A DNA stretch of 64,000 bases, taken from positions 124,001 to 188,000 of the forward strand of contig NZ_FNYY01000002.1 of assembly GCF_900109145.1 (NCBI RefSeq). The letters are read 5' to 3'. Each line of letters opens with the position of its first letter. The stretch's first letter is position 1. Below are positions 7,546-16,692 of this stretch, in pieces. The translations under genes were made by a program, and so were the position numbers. The notes under the pieces were generated by a model. That model did no database searches. It was not told the DNA's origin and saw nothing but the letters and a program-made list of their open reading frames with translations. The DNA comes from Marinovum algicola (GTDB taxonomy: Bacteria; Pseudomonadota; Alphaproteobacteria; Rhodobacterales; Rhodobacteraceae).

Positions 7546-9786
7546 ATGCCAGAAGGTACGGAAAGCGAAAGCCGCAAGCTTCTCAGACGCTTGCGCGACC
7601 TCATGGCGGAGGAAGCCGCCGGTCAGGAAAGGCTCGACAAGATCACCCATCTGACCGCGGATTCGATGAAGACCGAGGTCTGTTCGGTCTATCTGTTCCG
7701 CGACGAGGACACGCTCGAGCTTTGTGCCACCGAGGGTCTGAAGGCGGAAGCGGTGCACCAGACCCGGCTGCGTGTCGGCGAAGGCCTTGTCGGCCGGGTG
7801 GCGCGGCAGGGCAATATCGTCAACACCGCCAATGCGCCGCAGGCGCCCGGATTCCGCTACATGGCCGAGACCGGCGAGGAGATTTATTCCAGCTTCCTCG
7901 GCGTGCCGATCCAGCGGCTGGGCGAGATGCTCGGCGTGCTGGTGGTGCAGTCGAAAGAGGCGCGCGAATTCACCGCCGACGAGGTCTATGCGCTCGAGGT
8001 CGTCGCCATGGTGCTGGCCGAGATGGCCGAGCTGGGCGTCTTTGTCGGCGAGGGTGCGGCGCTTTCGGCGCGCCACACCCAGCCGCATCTGATCCGCGGC
8101 ATCACCGGACAGGAAGGCGCGGCCGAAGGTTATGTCTGGCTGCACGAGCCGCGGGTGGTGGTCACCAATCCTATCGCCGACGATCCGCACCGCGAGCTGG
8201 AGCGGCTGAAAGAGGCGGTCGACGAGCTGCGCGTCGGCGTCGACCAGATGCTGGCCGGCGCCATGGGCGGCGATGCCGAACAGCTCGAAGTGCTTCAGGC
8301 CTATCGCATGTTCGCCAATTCGCGAAGCTGGATGCGCCGCATGGAGGAAGACATCTCGCGCGGTCTTTCGGCCGAGGCTGCCGTCGAGAAAGAGCAATCC
8401 GCCGCCCGCACCCGGTTGGGCCAGGTGCCCGACGCCTATCTGCGCGAACGGCTGCACGACCTCGACGACCTGTCGAACCGACTGTTGCGCATTCTGACCG
8501 GTCAGGGCAGCGCCACCGGTGCCGAGATGCCCGATGATCCGATCCTGATCGCCCGCAACATCGGGCCCGGCGAGCTCTTGGAATACGGCCGTCAGCTCAA
8601 GGGTATCGTGCTCGAGGAAGGCGCGGTCGGCAGCCATGCCGCCATTGTCGCGCGGGCGCTGGCGATCCCGCTGGTGCTTCAGGCCAGCCGCATCACCACC
8701 GAGGCGCTGAACGGCAATCACATCATGGTCGATGGCGATCAGGGGGTGGTGCACCTGCGTCCCGACGACAATGTCGTCACCGCCTTTCGCGACAAGATGG
8801 CGATGCTGCACAAGGCGCAGGAGCGCTATTCCTCGATCCGCGACAAGCCGGCCGAGACGCTTTGCGGAAAGACGATCTCGTTGCACATGAACGCCGGGCT
8901 GATGGCCGATCTGCCTTCGCTGGAAAGTTCGGCGGCTGAAGGCGTCGGCCTGTTCCGCACCGAATTGCAGTTCCTGATCCGCAACCAGATGCCCAAGCGG
9001 ACAGAGCTGGCGCAGATCTATTCCGGCGTGCTCGATGCCGCCAAGGGCAAGCGCGTGGTGTTCCGCACGCTCGACATCGGCTCGGACAAGGTGCTGCCCT
9101 ACATGAAGGCCACCGACGAGCCGAACCCGGCGCTGGGCTGGCGGGCGATCCGGGTGGCGCTTGACCGTCCCGGCGTGATGCGGATGCAATTGCAGGCGCT
9201 GCTGCGCGCGGCCAATGGCCGGCCGCTGTCGGTGATGTTCCCTTTCATCGCGCAATACAGCGAATACAAGCAGGCCCGCGCCGAGATGGACAAGGCGATC
9301 GAGCGCGAAAAGATTCTCGGCCACCCCCTGCCCTCCAAGCTCGAGGTCGGCGCCATGCTCGAGACGCCGTCGCTGGCCTTTGCGCCGAACGCGTTTTTCG
9401 AGGAAGTGGAATTCCTCTCGATCGGCGGCAATGATCTCAAGCAGTTCTTCTTTGCCGCCGACCGCGAAAACGAGCGGGTGCGGCGCCGCTACGACACGCT
9501 CAACACCTCGTTCCTGAGCCTGCTGGAGATGATCATCGCGCGGTGCGACAGCACCGGCACGCAGGTCAGCTTCTGCGGCGAGGATGCGGGCCGCCCGATC
9601 GAGGCGATCTGCATGGCGGCGATGGGTCTGCGGACCCTGTCGATGCGTCCGGCCTCGATCGGGCCGGTCAAGCATCTGCTGCGGCGCACCAACCTCGACG
9701 AGCTGCGCGAGGTGATCAATGCCGAACGCAAGCGCGGCGCGGAATCGGTGCGCGATGCGGTGATGGAATACCTGCGCACGCAATAA
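7546..9786 (+). CDS. ptsP: PTS-Ntr enzyme I (phosphoenolpyruvate-protein phosphotransferase PtsP)
   Basis: EI-Ntr takes phosphate from PEP and passes it to NPr and EIIA-Ntr, a regulatory phosphorelay for nitrogen, potassium and carbon-storage control. The 746-residue protein has an N-terminal GAF domain (about residues 20-165), a linker and NPr-binding helical domain, the swivelling phospho-histidine domain with His364 in GSHAAIVARAL, and the PEP-binding TIM barrel with FRTLDIGSDK, GGNDLKQFF and the active-site Cys677 in FCGEDAGRP. The GAF domain distinguishes it from the sugar-PTS enzyme I. Start at 7546 follows AGGGGA and skips an unconserved 16-residue extension. No NPr or EIIA gene is in the window. 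Confidence 0.96.
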   Translation: MPEGTESESRKLLRRLRDLMAEEAAGQERLDKITHLTADSMKTEVCSVYLFRDEDTLELCATEGLKAEAVHQTRLRVGEGLVGRVARQGNIVNTANAPQAPGFRYMAETGEEIYSSFLGVPIQRLGEMLGVLVVQSKEAREFTADEVYALEVVAMVLAEMAELGVFVGEGAALSARHTQPHLIRGITGQEGAAEGYVWLHEPRVVVTNPIADDPHRELERLKEAVDELRVGVDQMLAGAMGGDAEQLEVLQAYRMFANSRSWMRRMEEDISRGLSAEAAVEKEQSAARTRLGQVPDAYLRERLHDLDDLSNRLLRILTGQGSATGAEMPDDPILIARNIGPGELLEYGRQLKGIVLEEGAVGSHAAIVARALAIPLVLQASRITTEALNGNHIMVDGDQGVVHLRPDDNVVTAFRDKMAMLHKAQERYSSIRDKPAETLCGKTISLHMNAGLMADLPSLESSAAEGVGLFRTELQFLIRNQMPKRTELAQIYSGVLDAAKGKRVVFRTLDIGSDKVLPYMKATDEPNPALGWRAIRVALDRPGVMRMQLQALLRAANGRPLSVMFPFIAQYSEYKQARAEMDKAIEREKILGHPLPSKLEVGAMLETPSLAFAPNAFFEEVEFLSIGGNDLKQFFFAADRENERVRRRYDTLNTSFLSLLEMIIARCDSTGTQVSFCGEDAGRPIEAICMAAMGLRTLSMRPASIGPVKHLLRRTNLDELREVINAERKRGAESVRDAVMEYLRTQ

Positions 9787-9861
9787 GCCAAGGGATCGCA
9801 TGCCGCGCCCGGATTTCGCGCTATACTCAGCTTCGTCCCCTTTGGAATCGGAGCCATTGCC

Positions 9862-10482
9862 ATGTTGCGTCTTGCCCTGTTCGCCAGCCTGCTTGCCGGT
9901 ACAGCCCTGGCCGAGCCGGGCTATTTCCGGGTCACCGATGTTGCCTCGGACGACACGCTCAATGTCCGCGCCCTGCCGGATGCGCACAGCGAAGACATCG
10001 GCGATCTGGCCCATGATCAGACCGCCGTCGAGGTGATCGACACCGACGAAAGCGGCGATTGGGGCCGGATCGTCTGGGAAGAGAGCCACGGCTGGGTGGC
10101 GATGCGGTTTCTGGAGCCCGACGACATCGCGATGATCGGCCAAAGCCGCCTGCCGCAGGGGCTGTTGTGCAGCGGCACAGAGCCGTTCTGGTCGATCCGC
10201 TACACCGGCGACACCGCGCTCTATTCGGATTTCAACAACAATTCCGCGACCTTGCCGCTGACCGATCTGCTCACCGCCGCCGGTCGAACGGGCTTTCCGG
10301 CGCTTCTGCGTCATGGCACCGGCGACGCGACCTCGACCGCGGTGATCCGTGCACAGCTCTGCTCGGACGGCATGAGCGACCGCGATTACCCCTATGCGGT
10401 CAGTCTGATGATCGAGGCCGGCAAGGACCGGATCCTGTTTGACGGCTGCTGCCAGCTGCCGCTGGAAGCGGGATCGCATTAA
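9862..10482 (+). CDS. Secreted SH3-domain protein with COG3650-like C-terminus
   Basis: A 206-residue exported protein: signal peptide MLRLALFASLLAGTALA, then a bacterial SH3 domain (about residues 20-88) with the usual LNVRALPD and SGDWGRIVWEESHGWVAMRFL text, which binds peptidoglycan or proteins in the periplasm. The C-terminal part starts at LCSGTEPFWSI, a signature I know from the COG3650 group of periplasmic or membrane proteins, and contains two cysteine pairs. A TATACT hexamer at 9822-9827 could be a -10 element. No enzymatic role is evident, and the neighbours give no functional link. Confidence 0.82.
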   Translation: MLRLALFASLLAGTALAEPGYFRVTDVASDDTLNVRALPDAHSEDIGDLAHDQTAVEVIDTDESGDWGRIVWEESHGWVAMRFLEPDDIAMIGQSRLPQGLLCSGTEPFWSIRYTGDTALYSDFNNNSATLPLTDLLTAAGRTGFPALLRHGTGDATSTAVIRAQLCSDGMSDRDYPYAVSLMIEAGKDRILFDGCCQLPLEAGSH

Positions 10483-10629
10483 CCCGCGAAAGCGGAGTTG
10501 CCCCCTTTCCATTCCCGCCGCCATATGGTCCTGTCGCGCCATGTTTCGTTTCGCGACCCTGTCTCCCCTGTTCTCAGCGGCGCCCATTGTGGCGCGTGAT
10601 CTGACGCGCGCCTGTGCCGTGGTGGCGAA

Positions 10630-11523
10630 ATGAGCGAGACCGTCAAGGCGGCGTTCTGGATGATCGGCGCCATCGTGTCCTTTACCGCGATGGCGATTGC
10701 CGGCCGGGCGGTGAGCCTCGATCTCGATACCTTCGAGATCATGATGTACCGCAGCCTGATCGGCTTCGTCATCGTGATCACCGTGGCCCGCGCCACCGGC
10801 ACTCTGGGCCAGGTGACACGACGCAACCTGGGCGTGCACACAATCCGCAACCTCAGCCATTTCGCGGGCCAGAACCTGTGGTTCTATTCGATCACTGCGA
10901 TTCCATTGGCGCAGGTCTTCGCGCTCGAGTTCACCTCGCCGCTCTGGGTCATCGTGCTGTCGCCGCTGATCCTCGGCGAGCGGCTGACACGGGTGCGGGT
11001 GCTGGCGGCGAGTATCGGTTTCGTCGGCATCCTGATCGTCACCCGGCCCAACCCCGAGACATTGGAATTCGGTCAGCTCACGGCGGCAATTGCGGCCATC
11101 GGCTTTGCCGGATCGGCGGTGTTCACCCGGCTGTTGACCCGGACCGAAACGATCACCTGCATCCTGTTCTACCTGACTGTAATGCAAGCGATTTTCGGCG
11201 TCATCTGCGCCGGGTTCGATGGCGATATCGCACTGCCCACGGCGGCCAACCTGCCTTGGGTCGTGCTGATCGCCTTTGCCGGGCTGGTGGCGCATTTCTG
11301 CCTGACGACGGCGCTCAAGCTGGCGCCGGCGGCGGTCGTCATGCCGATCGATTTCGCCCGGCTTCCGGTGATCGCGCTGGTCGGCATGTGGTTCTACTCC
11401 GAACCGCTGGACCTCTTGGTCCTGCTGGGCGCGCTGGTCATCTTCGGCGGGAATTACCTCAATATCTGGTCCGCATCACGGGTTCGCGGGCCGGTGCGCG
11501 GAGTTGACGTAACAGAAAAGTAA
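10630..11523 (+). CDS. EamA-family (DMT superfamily) exporter
   Basis: A 297-residue inner-membrane protein with ten predicted hydrophobic helices arranged as two EamA repeats (about residues 8-140 and 150-285). Characteristic segments are FAGQNLWFYSITAIPLAQVFALEFTSPLWVIVLS-like text in repeat one and HFCLTTALKLAPAAVVMPIDFARLP in repeat two. Relatives export amino acids or other small metabolites, but the substrate cannot be assigned. The Shine-Dalgarno sequence is weak. The 147 bases upstream hold only a small CCGC/GCGG hairpin. Confidence 0.9.
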   Translation: MSETVKAAFWMIGAIVSFTAMAIAGRAVSLDLDTFEIMMYRSLIGFVIVITVARATGTLGQVTRRNLGVHTIRNLSHFAGQNLWFYSITAIPLAQVFALEFTSPLWVIVLSPLILGERLTRVRVLAASIGFVGILIVTRPNPETLEFGQLTAAIAAIGFAGSAVFTRLLTRTETITCILFYLTVMQAIFGVICAGFDGDIALPTAANLPWVVLIAFAGLVAHFCLTTALKLAPAAVVMPIDFARLPVIALVGMWFYSEPLDLLVLLGALVIFGGNYLNIWSASRVRGPVRGVDVTEK

Positions 11524-11553
11524 CGTCACGGAACAACCTAAAGTGTGACGTTG

Positions 11554-11587
11554 GGTCAGGAATTGACCGAAATCTGTCTCAGGAATT
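11554..11587 (+). promoter_or_regulatory. Repeats upstream of the FadL-type porin gene
   Basis: The leader of the porin gene contains an inverted repeat GGTCA-N5-TGACC (11554-11568) and a direct repeat TCAGGAATT at 11556-11564 and 11579-11587, 23 bases apart. Further upstream a TGACGT/ACGTCA pair flanks the end of the previous gene. These look like regulator-binding sites, but no regulator is identified. Confidence 0.35.
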
Positions 11588-11621
11588 AGCGTTCAGCCAG
11601 GGAAGAGACAGGAAAATCCAG

Positions 11622-12800
11622 ATGAAACATGTAGCAAGTGCCGCTTCTGCGGCCTGCCTTTTTGCAGGCATTGCTCAGGCCGGCGGCCTCGAGCGTGCGC
11701 GCCCCGCCGAGGCGATCCTTTTCGAGCAGGGCAATTACGTACAGTTCTCGTTTTCGCAGACCGATGCCGACGTGTCGGGCGACTATCCGGCCTTTGTCGG
11801 CGGCGGCAGCACCGGCGACATGTCGGACGCCACCCGGCACATTGGGTTCGGCCTCAAGATGGCGATCAACGACCGGCTCGATTTCGCCCTTCTGATGTCG
11901 CAGCCCTATGCGGCCGACGCGGCCTATGGCCAGGGCTTCTACGAGGGGCTGACCGCCAGGTGGAACAGCACCGCCGTCGATGCCATCGTGAAATACAACA
12001 TGTCCGACCGCTTGTCGGTCTATGGCGGCGCGAGCCTGCTGACCTCTTCGGCCGACATCACCATTCCGGTGGCGCTGGGCAATATCGCCTCCGACCCCGA
12101 CGGCCCGGCCCTGCTGGGCGGCGGCCCGCTGCCGGGCTCGATCGTCAGCGATTATTCGGCCTCCAGCTCGAAAGAGACCGACCTCGGCTTCATTCTTGGC
12201 ACGGCCTATGAAATCCCCGATTTCGCCATGCGCGTGGCGCTAACCTATCGCTCCGAGATCGAACATGAATTCGACGCGCGCGAGACCTATACCCAGCTCA
12301 GCCTGCCGGGCGGCGTTCCGACCTTCTCGCCGGTGTCGACCACCACCGACACGCCGGTCATCATGCCGCAATCGGTGACCCTGGATTTCCAGTCGGGCGT
12401 GGCCCCCAAGACGCTGGTCTTCGGCTCGGTCAAATGGACCGAATGGTCGAAATGGCAGGTCAAGCCCGGCGCCTATGAATCGGAAACCGGCGGCGAGATC
12501 ACCAGTTTCGACAATGACACCTTCACCTATCAACTGGGTGTCGGCCGTCAGCTCTCGGACCAATTCTCGGTCTTCGCCCGCGCCGGCTATGAATCCAAGA
12601 AAGGCGGCGAAAGCTCGCGCCTGTCGCCCACTGACGGCTATACCTCGATCGGTGTCGGCGGCAGCTACACCATGGGCAAGGCCAAGATCACCGCAGGTGT
12701 CGAACATGCCTGGCTGGGCGATGCGGAATCGGGCACGCCGACCGATTTCTCGGACAACACCGCCACCGGCTTTGGCATCTCTGTCGGCTTCGCATTCTGA
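11622..12800 (+). CDS. OmpP1/FadL/TodX-family outer membrane transport protein
   Basis: A 392-residue outer-membrane beta barrel of the family that takes up long-chain fatty acids and other hydrophobic compounds. It has a signal peptide (MKHVASAASAACLFAGIAQA), an N-terminal plug-like region (GGLERARPAEAILFEQGNYVQFSF), many alternating hydrophobic strands (GFGLKMAINDRLDFALLMSQPY, LGFILGTAYEIPDFAMRVALTYRSE, KTLVFGSVKWTEWSKWQ), and a C-terminal aromatic end, VGFAF, which is the BamA recognition signal. The NPxP-type S3 kink region is not obvious. The gene is monocistronic with a terminator at its 3' end and repeats in its leader. Confidence 0.9.
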   Translation: MKHVASAASAACLFAGIAQAGGLERARPAEAILFEQGNYVQFSFSQTDADVSGDYPAFVGGGSTGDMSDATRHIGFGLKMAINDRLDFALLMSQPYAADAAYGQGFYEGLTARWNSTAVDAIVKYNMSDRLSVYGGASLLTSSADITIPVALGNIASDPDGPALLGGGPLPGSIVSDYSASSSKETDLGFILGTAYEIPDFAMRVALTYRSEIEHEFDARETYTQLSLPGGVPTFSPVSTTTDTPVIMPQSVTLDFQSGVAPKTLVFGSVKWTEWSKWQVKPGAYESETGGEITSFDNDTFTYQLGVGRQLSDQFSVFARAGYESKKGGESSRLSPTDGYTSIGVGGSYTMGKAKITAGVEHAWLGDAESGTPTDFSDNTATGFGISVGFAF

Positions 12801-12828
12801 CGCCGATATAAAATCCGCTCACGGATTG

Positions 12829-12861
12829 GCCTCGCCTGCGTGCATCGCGGCGGGGCTTTTT
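12829..12861 (+). terminator. Rho-independent terminator after the FadL-type porin gene
   Basis: GCCTCGCC at 12829-12836 pairs with GGCGGGGC at 12849-12856 (one G-T pair) and is followed by five T (12857-12861). It lies 28 bases after the stop. Confidence 0.65.
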
Positions 12862-12912
12862 CGTGGCGGGCGGGTGTGCTAGGCGAAGCGAACGTTCAGC
12901 GGGACCAAGAAG

Positions 12913-13785
12913 ATGCTCTATTCAACTGCCGAAGACTGGCGCCAGGCGCCCAAGAAACGGGTGCTGTTCTTTGGCATGTCGGGCCTTGGAAAGACCCATG
13001 TTTCCAACATGTTGCGCGACAATGGCGCATGGTTCCACTATTCCATCGATTACCGCATCGGCACGCGCTACATGGGCGAATACATCGCCGACAACGCCAA
13101 GGCGCATGCCATGCAGGTGCCGTTCCTACGCGATCTGCTGCTGTCGGACAGCATCTACATCGGCTCCAATATCTCGTTCCACAACCTGACCCCGGTCTCG
13201 GCCTATCTGGGCAAGCCGGGCAACCCCGATCAGGGCGGTCTGCCGATGGCCGAATACACCCGGCGGCAGGATCAGTTTCGCCAGGCCGAGATCAACGCGC
13301 TGCTGGACACCGGTTATTTCATCGACCGGGCGCAGGCGCTTTATGATTACCCGCATTTCATCTGTGACACCGGCGGCTCAATCTGCGAATGGGTCGATCC
13401 CGAAGACCCCGCCGATCCGGTGCTTTCGGCGCTGTCCGAGCGCACACTGATGATCTGGATCCAAGGCTCCGAGGCGCATACCCAGGAGCTGATCCGCCGG
13501 TTCAACCGCGCCCCCAAACCGATGGCCTACCAGCCCGCCTTCCTCGCCCGCTGCTGGCAGGAATATCTCGAGGTCGAGGGCTGTTGCGAAGGCGAGGTGA
13601 ACCCCGATGCCTTCATCCGCTGGACCTATGGCCGGGCGCTGGCGCACCGCCAGCCGCTTTATGCCGCGATGGCGCGGAACTGGGGTGTGACGGTGACCGC
13701 CGACGAGATCGCCCAGGTGCGCGATCAGGCCGATTTCACCGATCTGATCGCCGGCGCGATCACCCGGTCAGCACGGCGCAGCTGA
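12913..13785 (+). CDS. P-loop ATPase or kinase of unknown function
   Basis: A 290-residue soluble protein with an early Walker A motif GMSGLGKTH at residues 21-29, followed by a YSIDYRIGTRYM segment where small-molecule kinases hold their substrate, and an SNISFHNLTPVSAYLG segment. A possible Walker B-like FICDTGGSICEW lies near residue 150. The overall layout (P-loop at the very N-terminus, Arg-rich middle) resembles nucleotide or shikimate-type kinases, but I cannot name the substrate. It is preceded by the terminator of the porin gene, so it has its own promoter. It sits 59 bases upstream of metA in the same direction. Confidence 0.8.
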   Translation: MLYSTAEDWRQAPKKRVLFFGMSGLGKTHVSNMLRDNGAWFHYSIDYRIGTRYMGEYIADNAKAHAMQVPFLRDLLLSDSIYIGSNISFHNLTPVSAYLGKPGNPDQGGLPMAEYTRRQDQFRQAEINALLDTGYFIDRAQALYDYPHFICDTGGSICEWVDPEDPADPVLSALSERTLMIWIQGSEAHTQELIRRFNRAPKPMAYQPAFLARCWQEYLEVEGCCEGEVNPDAFIRWTYGRALAHRQPLYAAMARNWGVTVTADEIAQVRDQADFTDLIAGAITRSARRS

Positions 13786-13844
13786 CCGCTTGTGGCGCGC
13801 GCCGCTCTGGCCTATTTCTCTGACGCCACAGGAAAGGACACCCG

Positions 13845-14783
13845 ATGCCCCTGAAACTGCCCAGTGATCTGCCCGCCTTCGACGTGCTCTCGCGCGAGGG
13901 TGTGATGGTCATGGCAGAGAAACAGGCCGAGCATCAGGACATCCGGCCGCTGCGCATCGGGTTGCTCAACCTGATGCCCAAGAAGATCGCCACCGAGACC
14001 CAATTCGCCCGGCTGATCGGCGCCTCGCCCTTGCAGATCGAGTTAACGCTGATCCGGATGAGCGAGCACGAGACCAAGACCACCTCGGCCGAGCATATGG
14101 AGAGCTTTTACCACCCGTTCCGAGAGGTGAAGGACTGGAAATTCGACGGGCTTATCATCACCGGGGCGCCGATCGAGCATCTGCCGTTCGAGGATGTGAC
14201 CTATTGGGAAGAGCTCACGCAGATCTTCGACTGGACCCAGACCAACGTGCATTCCACCTTTGGCGTCTGCTGGGGCGGGATGGCGATGATCAACTATTTC
14301 CACGGGGTGCAGAAACATATCCTCGATCACAAGGCCTTCGGCTGCTTCCGCCATACAAACCTCGACCCCGCCTCGCCCTACCTGCGCGGCTTTTCCGACG
14401 AGTTCGTCATCCCGGTCAGCCGCTGGACCGAAATGCGCCAGCCCGAGATCGATGCCGCCAACGGGCTGCGTACCCTGTTGGGCAGCGACGAAGTCGGGCC
14501 CTGCCTGGTCGAGGATCCGAAGCGCCGGGCGCTCTATATCTTCAATCACTTCGAATATGACAGCGGCACGCTGAAGGAAGAATACGACCGTGACGTTGCC
14601 AATGGCACCGCGATCAACGTGCCGCGCAACTACTACCCCGGCGATGATCCCAGCAAAAAGCCGCAGAACCGCTGGCGCAGTCATGCCCATCTGCTCTACG
14701 GCAACTGGATCAGCGAACTCTATCTGACGACGCCCTTCGACATGGCCGAAATCGGTTCCAAGTCGACCGACCTCCGGGGCTGA
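13845..14783 (+). CDS. metA: Homoserine O-acyltransferase MetA, predicted acetyl-CoA specific
   Basis: MetA activates homoserine for methionine synthesis. The 312-residue protein aligns without gaps to the E. coli and Bacillus numbering: Cys142 nucleophile in [10 protein letters not shown], His235 and Glu237 in IFNHFEYDS. Residue 111 in [12 protein letters not shown] is Glu. In this family Glu111 is known to favour acetyl-CoA and Gly111 succinyl-CoA, so this enzyme is expected to make O-acetylhomoserine despite the metA (succinyltransferase) name. There is no SAM-II riboswitch in the 59-base leader. The downstream alpha/beta hydrolase starts two bases after the stop. Confidence 0.96.
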   Translation: MPLKLPSDLPAFDVLSREGVMVMAEKQAEHQDIRPLRIGLLNLMPKKIATETQFARLIGASPLQIELTLIRMSEHETKTTSAEHMESFYHPFREVKDWKFDGLIITGAPIEHLPFEDVTYWEELTQIFDWTQTNVHSTFGVCWGGMAMINYFHGVQKHILDHKAFGCFRHTNLDPASPYLRGFSDEFVIPVSRWTEMRQPEIDAANGLRTLLGSDEVGPCLVEDPKRRALYIFNHFEYDSGTLKEEYDRDVANGTAINVPRNYYPGDDPSKKPQNRWRSHAHLLYGNWISELYLTTPFDMAEIGSKSTDLRG

Positions 14784-14784
14784 G

Positions 14785-15753
14785 ATGATCGCCAACCTCG
14801 CCTTCGCCCTGCTGACCGTGGCGCTCTTGGCCGGCGGCGTGTTCCTGATCGACCGGCGGGCGGATCTGCGAGAGGCCGAAGCCGAGGCGCAGTTTGGCCC
14901 CTCGGGCAAGCTGATCGACATCGACGGCACCACGGTGCATGCGCTGGTCACCGGCGCCGGCCCCGATCTGGTGCTGATCCATGGGGCCTCGGGCAATCTG
15001 CGCGATTTCAGCTTCGATCTGATCGAACCTCTGGCGCAGCATTACCGGGTGATCGCCCTGGACCGGCCGGGGCTGGGCTGGACCGATCGGCTGCACGACC
15101 GGGGTGAGACCCCCGGCGAACAGGCCCGTCTGTTACAGAAGGCCGCCGACCGGCTGGGCGTGACGAGGCCGCTGGTGCTGGGCCATTCCTTCGGCGGCGC
15201 GGTGGCGCTGGCCTGGGCGCTGGAACGCCCCGAAGAGACCGCCGGGCTGATCTTGCTGGGCGCGGTATCAAATCCCTGGCCCGGTGGGCTCGACACGCTG
15301 TACCACGTCAATTCCTCGCGCCTGGGCAGTGCATTGGTAGTGCCGCTGATTACCGCCTTCGCGCCGCTCGACCGGGTTCATGCCGCGCTCGAGGCGATTT
15401 TCAAGCCGCAACGCGTGCCTGTGGGCTATGCCCGCCACATCGGCGCCGGGCTGACAATGCGCCGCGACAGCCTGCGCGCCAATGCCCGCCAGATCACCCG
15501 GCTGCGGCCGCAGGTGGTGGAGATGTCGGAGCAATATCACCGGCTCGAGATGCCGCTGGAGATCCTGCACGGTGAGGCCGATACCATCGTGCCGCTGGAG
15601 ATCCACTCCGAACCGCTGAGCCGCCAGGCGCCCGATGCCGACCTGCTGCGGATGCCCGGTGTCGGCCACATGCCGCATCACGCCGATCCGCATGCCGTGA
15701 TCCAGGCGGTGCACCGCGCCGCCGCCCGCGCCGGGCTTCGTGAAGGGCATTAA
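14785..15753 (+). CDS. Alpha/beta-fold hydrolase, membrane-anchored
   Basis: A 322-residue alpha/beta hydrolase. It begins with a hydrophobic helix (residues 2-22) that should anchor it to the inner membrane. The catalytic triad can be read: Ser135 in GHSFGGAV, Asp266 in HGEADTIVP and His295 in VGHMPHH. The oxyanion segment HGASGN is at 66-71. The substrate is unknown; relatives are often annotated as epoxide hydrolases or haloalkane dehalogenases, but nothing here decides. It begins right after metA and is probably co-transcribed, although a role in methionine synthesis is not implied. Confidence 0.87.
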   Translation: MIANLAFALLTVALLAGGVFLIDRRADLREAEAEAQFGPSGKLIDIDGTTVHALVTGAGPDLVLIHGASGNLRDFSFDLIEPLAQHYRVIALDRPGLGWTDRLHDRGETPGEQARLLQKAADRLGVTRPLVLGHSFGGAVALAWALERPEETAGLILLGAVSNPWPGGLDTLYHVNSSRLGSALVVPLITAFAPLDRVHAALEAIFKPQRVPVGYARHIGAGLTMRRDSLRANARQITRLRPQVVEMSEQYHRLEMPLEILHGEADTIVPLEIHSEPLSRQAPDADLLRMPGVGHMPHHADPHAVIQAVHRAAARAGLREGH

Positions 15754-15778
15754 CATTGCAACACCTGGCCTAAGACGC

Positions 15779-15798
15779 CATATTTACGTGAAAATATG
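15779..15798 (+). promoter_or_regulatory. AT-rich palindrome before ppk2
   Basis: CATATTT at 15779-15785 and AAATATG at 15792-15798 form a perfect 7-base inverted repeat around ACGTGA, ending ten bases before the chosen ppk2 start. It stands out in GC-rich surroundings and could be an operator for the overlapping tetR gene product or a -10 region. Confidence 0.4.
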
Positions 15799-15807
15799 CG
15801 AGGCCCC

Positions 15808-16692
15808 ATGGCACAACCTTTTGACGGTGCAATCAGTACCTACTTCGAAAACGAGGCCCCCAAGCCGATCCGTGATGCCATCCGGCGCGCTGAGAAAGGC
15901 GAGATGCTGTCGGAGGGCTACCCTTATTCCGACCGCATGCCGCGCAAGGCCTATGACAAGGCGATGAAGGCGCTGCAAATCGAGCTGGTCAAGCTTCAGG
16001 CCTGGGCCAAGGACAGCGGCGCGCGGGTGGCCGTGGTTTTTGAAGGCCGCGACGCCGCCGGCAAGGGCGGCACGATCAAGCGCTTTCGCGAGAACCTGAA
16101 CCCCCGGGTCGCCCAGGTCGTGGCACTGTCGAAACCTTCGGACCGGGAAGCCGGACAATGGTATTTTCAGCGCTACGTCACCCGCCTGCCCACCGCCGGC
16201 GAGATCGTGCTGTTCGACCGGTCGTGGTACAACCGCGCGGTGGTGGAAAAGGTGTTCGATTTCTGCACCGAGGCGCAGCGCGCGCATTTCTTTCAGCAGG
16301 TGCCCGACTTCGAAAAGATGCTGTTGGATGACGGCATCATCCTGATCAAGCTCTGGCTCAACGTCGGCCGCGCCGAGCAATTGCGGCGCTTTCTCAGCCG
16401 CGAGAGCGACCCGCTCAAGCATTGGAAACTGAGCTGGATCGACGTCGAGGGGCTCAAGCGCTGGGATGCCTATACCGCGGCCATCGCCGAAACCTTCGAG
16501 CGCAGCCATACCGGGATTGCGCCCTGGACCGTGGTGCGCAGCGACGACAAGCGGCGCGCCCGGATCAATGCCATCCGCGCCGTGCTGCACCGGATCGATT
16601 ATGCGAACAAGGACGCGGCCGCCATCGGGGCGGTGGATCCGCTGATCGCCGGCGGGCCGGATCTCTGGCAGGCCCGCGCACAAGATGCCTAA
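15808..16692 (+). CDS. ppk2: Polyphosphate kinase 2
   Basis: PPK2 uses polyphosphate to phosphorylate nucleotides (class I enzymes mainly convert NDP to NTP). The protein is 294 residues with a single PPK2 domain. It shows Walker [10 protein letters not shown] at 80-88 (Lys86), Walker [11 protein letters not shown] at 135-144 with Asp137, and the lid-region Arg cluster, plus the [13 protein letters not shown] segment typical of class I. I chose the ATG at 15808 with GAGG upstream; an ATG four codons earlier sits inside the palindrome and lacks a ribosome site. The tetR gene overlaps its 3' end by eight bases. Confidence 0.93.
   Translation: MAQPFDGAISTYFENEAPKPIRDAIRRAEKGEMLSEGYPYSDRMPRKAYDKAMKALQIELVKLQAWAKDSGARVAVVFEGRDAAGKGGTIKRFRENLNPRVAQVVALSKPSDREAGQWYFQRYVTRLPTAGEIVLFDRSWYNRAVVEKVFDFCTEAQRAHFFQQVPDFEKMLLDDGIILIKLWLNVGRAEQLRRFLSRESDPLKHWKLSWIDVEGLKRWDAYTAAIAETFERSHTGIAPWTVVRSDDKRRARINAIRAVLHRIDYANKDAAAIGAVDPLIAGGPDLWQARAQDA

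Noticed and set aside
7219-11295. A very long antisense open frame opposite ptsP and its neighbours
   Set aside because: It is the shadow of GC-rich genes on the plus strand with no recognisable protein and with Gln/His/Arg-rich low-complexity text.
13786-13844. A SAM-II riboswitch before metA
   Set aside because: The leader has only 59 bases and no pseudoknot pattern.
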